Assembly: GCA_023436065.1 (NCBI GenBank)
Contig: JAEZKU010000002.1
Location: 25,651-89,650, forward strand
From: Bacillota bacterium
Lineage (GTDB): Bacteria > Bacillota > Clostridia > Lachnospirales > Lachnospiraceae
Length of the DNA stretch: 64,000 nucleotides
Direction: 5' to 3'
Shown here: piece after piece, positions 63,268-64,000 of the stretch
Numbering within the stretch: position 1 is the stretch's first letter
How the letters are laid out: the number at the start of each line of letters is the position of its first letter
Notes under the pieces: model-generated
Databases searched by the model: none
What the model saw: only the letters and a program-made list of their open reading frames with translations
What the model was told of the DNA's origin: nothing
Program-made: the position numbers and the translations under genes

Positions 63268-63596
63268 TCTTTTTGCTGACGCGCCGACAACGGTTCGAAA
63301 GCGAAAAGCAAAGAGCCCGAAAAGCCTTATAAATTAAGGCATTGCGGACAACTGAACCTTGATAATTGAACAGTGAAACAACCCTGAAAATTCTAAAAAT
63401 ATGGAGACATTCTGACAAGAATGTTTGTCACAATGAGCTCCAAAAATAGATTTTCATTAGATGTATCAGAAATGGTATATCGACGAACCGTATCAGTATG
63501 AAAGTATTGATACACCACAAAAACAGTAAAGACTAACAGCTTGCAATTCTTAAAAATTGCGAATAGCCATTGTTTGTCTGACTGGATCAAAAACTT

Positions 63597-64000
<404 letters not shown>

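Larger units (their letters stand above)
62936..63596. other. Region between eda and 16S rRNA
   Basis: It holds the terminator at 63006-63055, the rRNA promoter at 63239-63267 and the leader. The leader contains stems GGAG..CTCC with TGACA/TGTCA (63401-63440), GTATCA/TGATAC (about 63489-63512) and GCAATTCTT/AAAAATTGC (about 63543-63560), probably used in processing. No protein gene is supported. Confidence 0.6.

Overview
The window looks like a chromosomal segment of an anaerobic, spore-forming Lachnospiraceae (Clostridium cluster XIVa-type) bacterium. The basis is the partial 16S rRNA at the right end, the low G+C content, AGGAGG-type ribosome binding sites, sporulation-linked genes (a SpoIIQ-like protein and YyaC), a KDPG aldolase-VOC fusion, and DUF5711, CvpA and YvyF-like genes. 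The genus was not tested.

Layout. (1) 1-11225: a divergent two-component system, then an operon of two duplicated lipoprotein solute-binding proteins, two MalFG-type permeases, a long coiled-coil HlyD-like protein and a MacB-like membrane protein; no ATPase is present. (2) 11294-26995: a carbohydrate locus. A LacI regulator and a mutarotase face away from a NitT/TauT (sulfonate-type) ABC importer. The importer is followed by NagB-like and NagA enzymes, a second two-component system, a phosphofructokinase, a class II aldolase, a triose-phosphate isomerase, a LarA-family nickel-pincer racemase/epimerase and a ChrA-type transporter. Together these make a private route from an N-acetyl amino sugar to trioses, but with no sugar kinase or PTS. 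NagB and TIM keep their catalytic residues but lack the usual phosphate-binding loops. I therefore suggest that the substrate carries another C6 anion, for example GlcNAc-6-sulfate. (3) 27001-40275: an accessory array lying against the 3' end of a tRNA-Gly(CCC). Three blocks are separated by short copies of the tRNA 3' end: a heterodimeric ABC exporter, a haem-stress hrtBA-hssRS-like cassette, and an AT-rich block with a reverse transcriptase-HD fusion protein. The last is the best candidate for an undescribed anti-phage system. Families of hairpin repeats mark the block ends. (4) 40578-62935: mostly core genes: SpoIIQ-like, NiaR, an M15 peptidase, HD-GYP, dnaX-ybaB, recR, a deformylase-like gene, secDF, yyaC, a LysM protein, cvpA and an eda fusion. 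(5) 63006-64000: a terminator, then a strong rRNA promoter, leader and the start of 16S rRNA.

All function calls come from reading motifs by eye. No database search or structure prediction was run.
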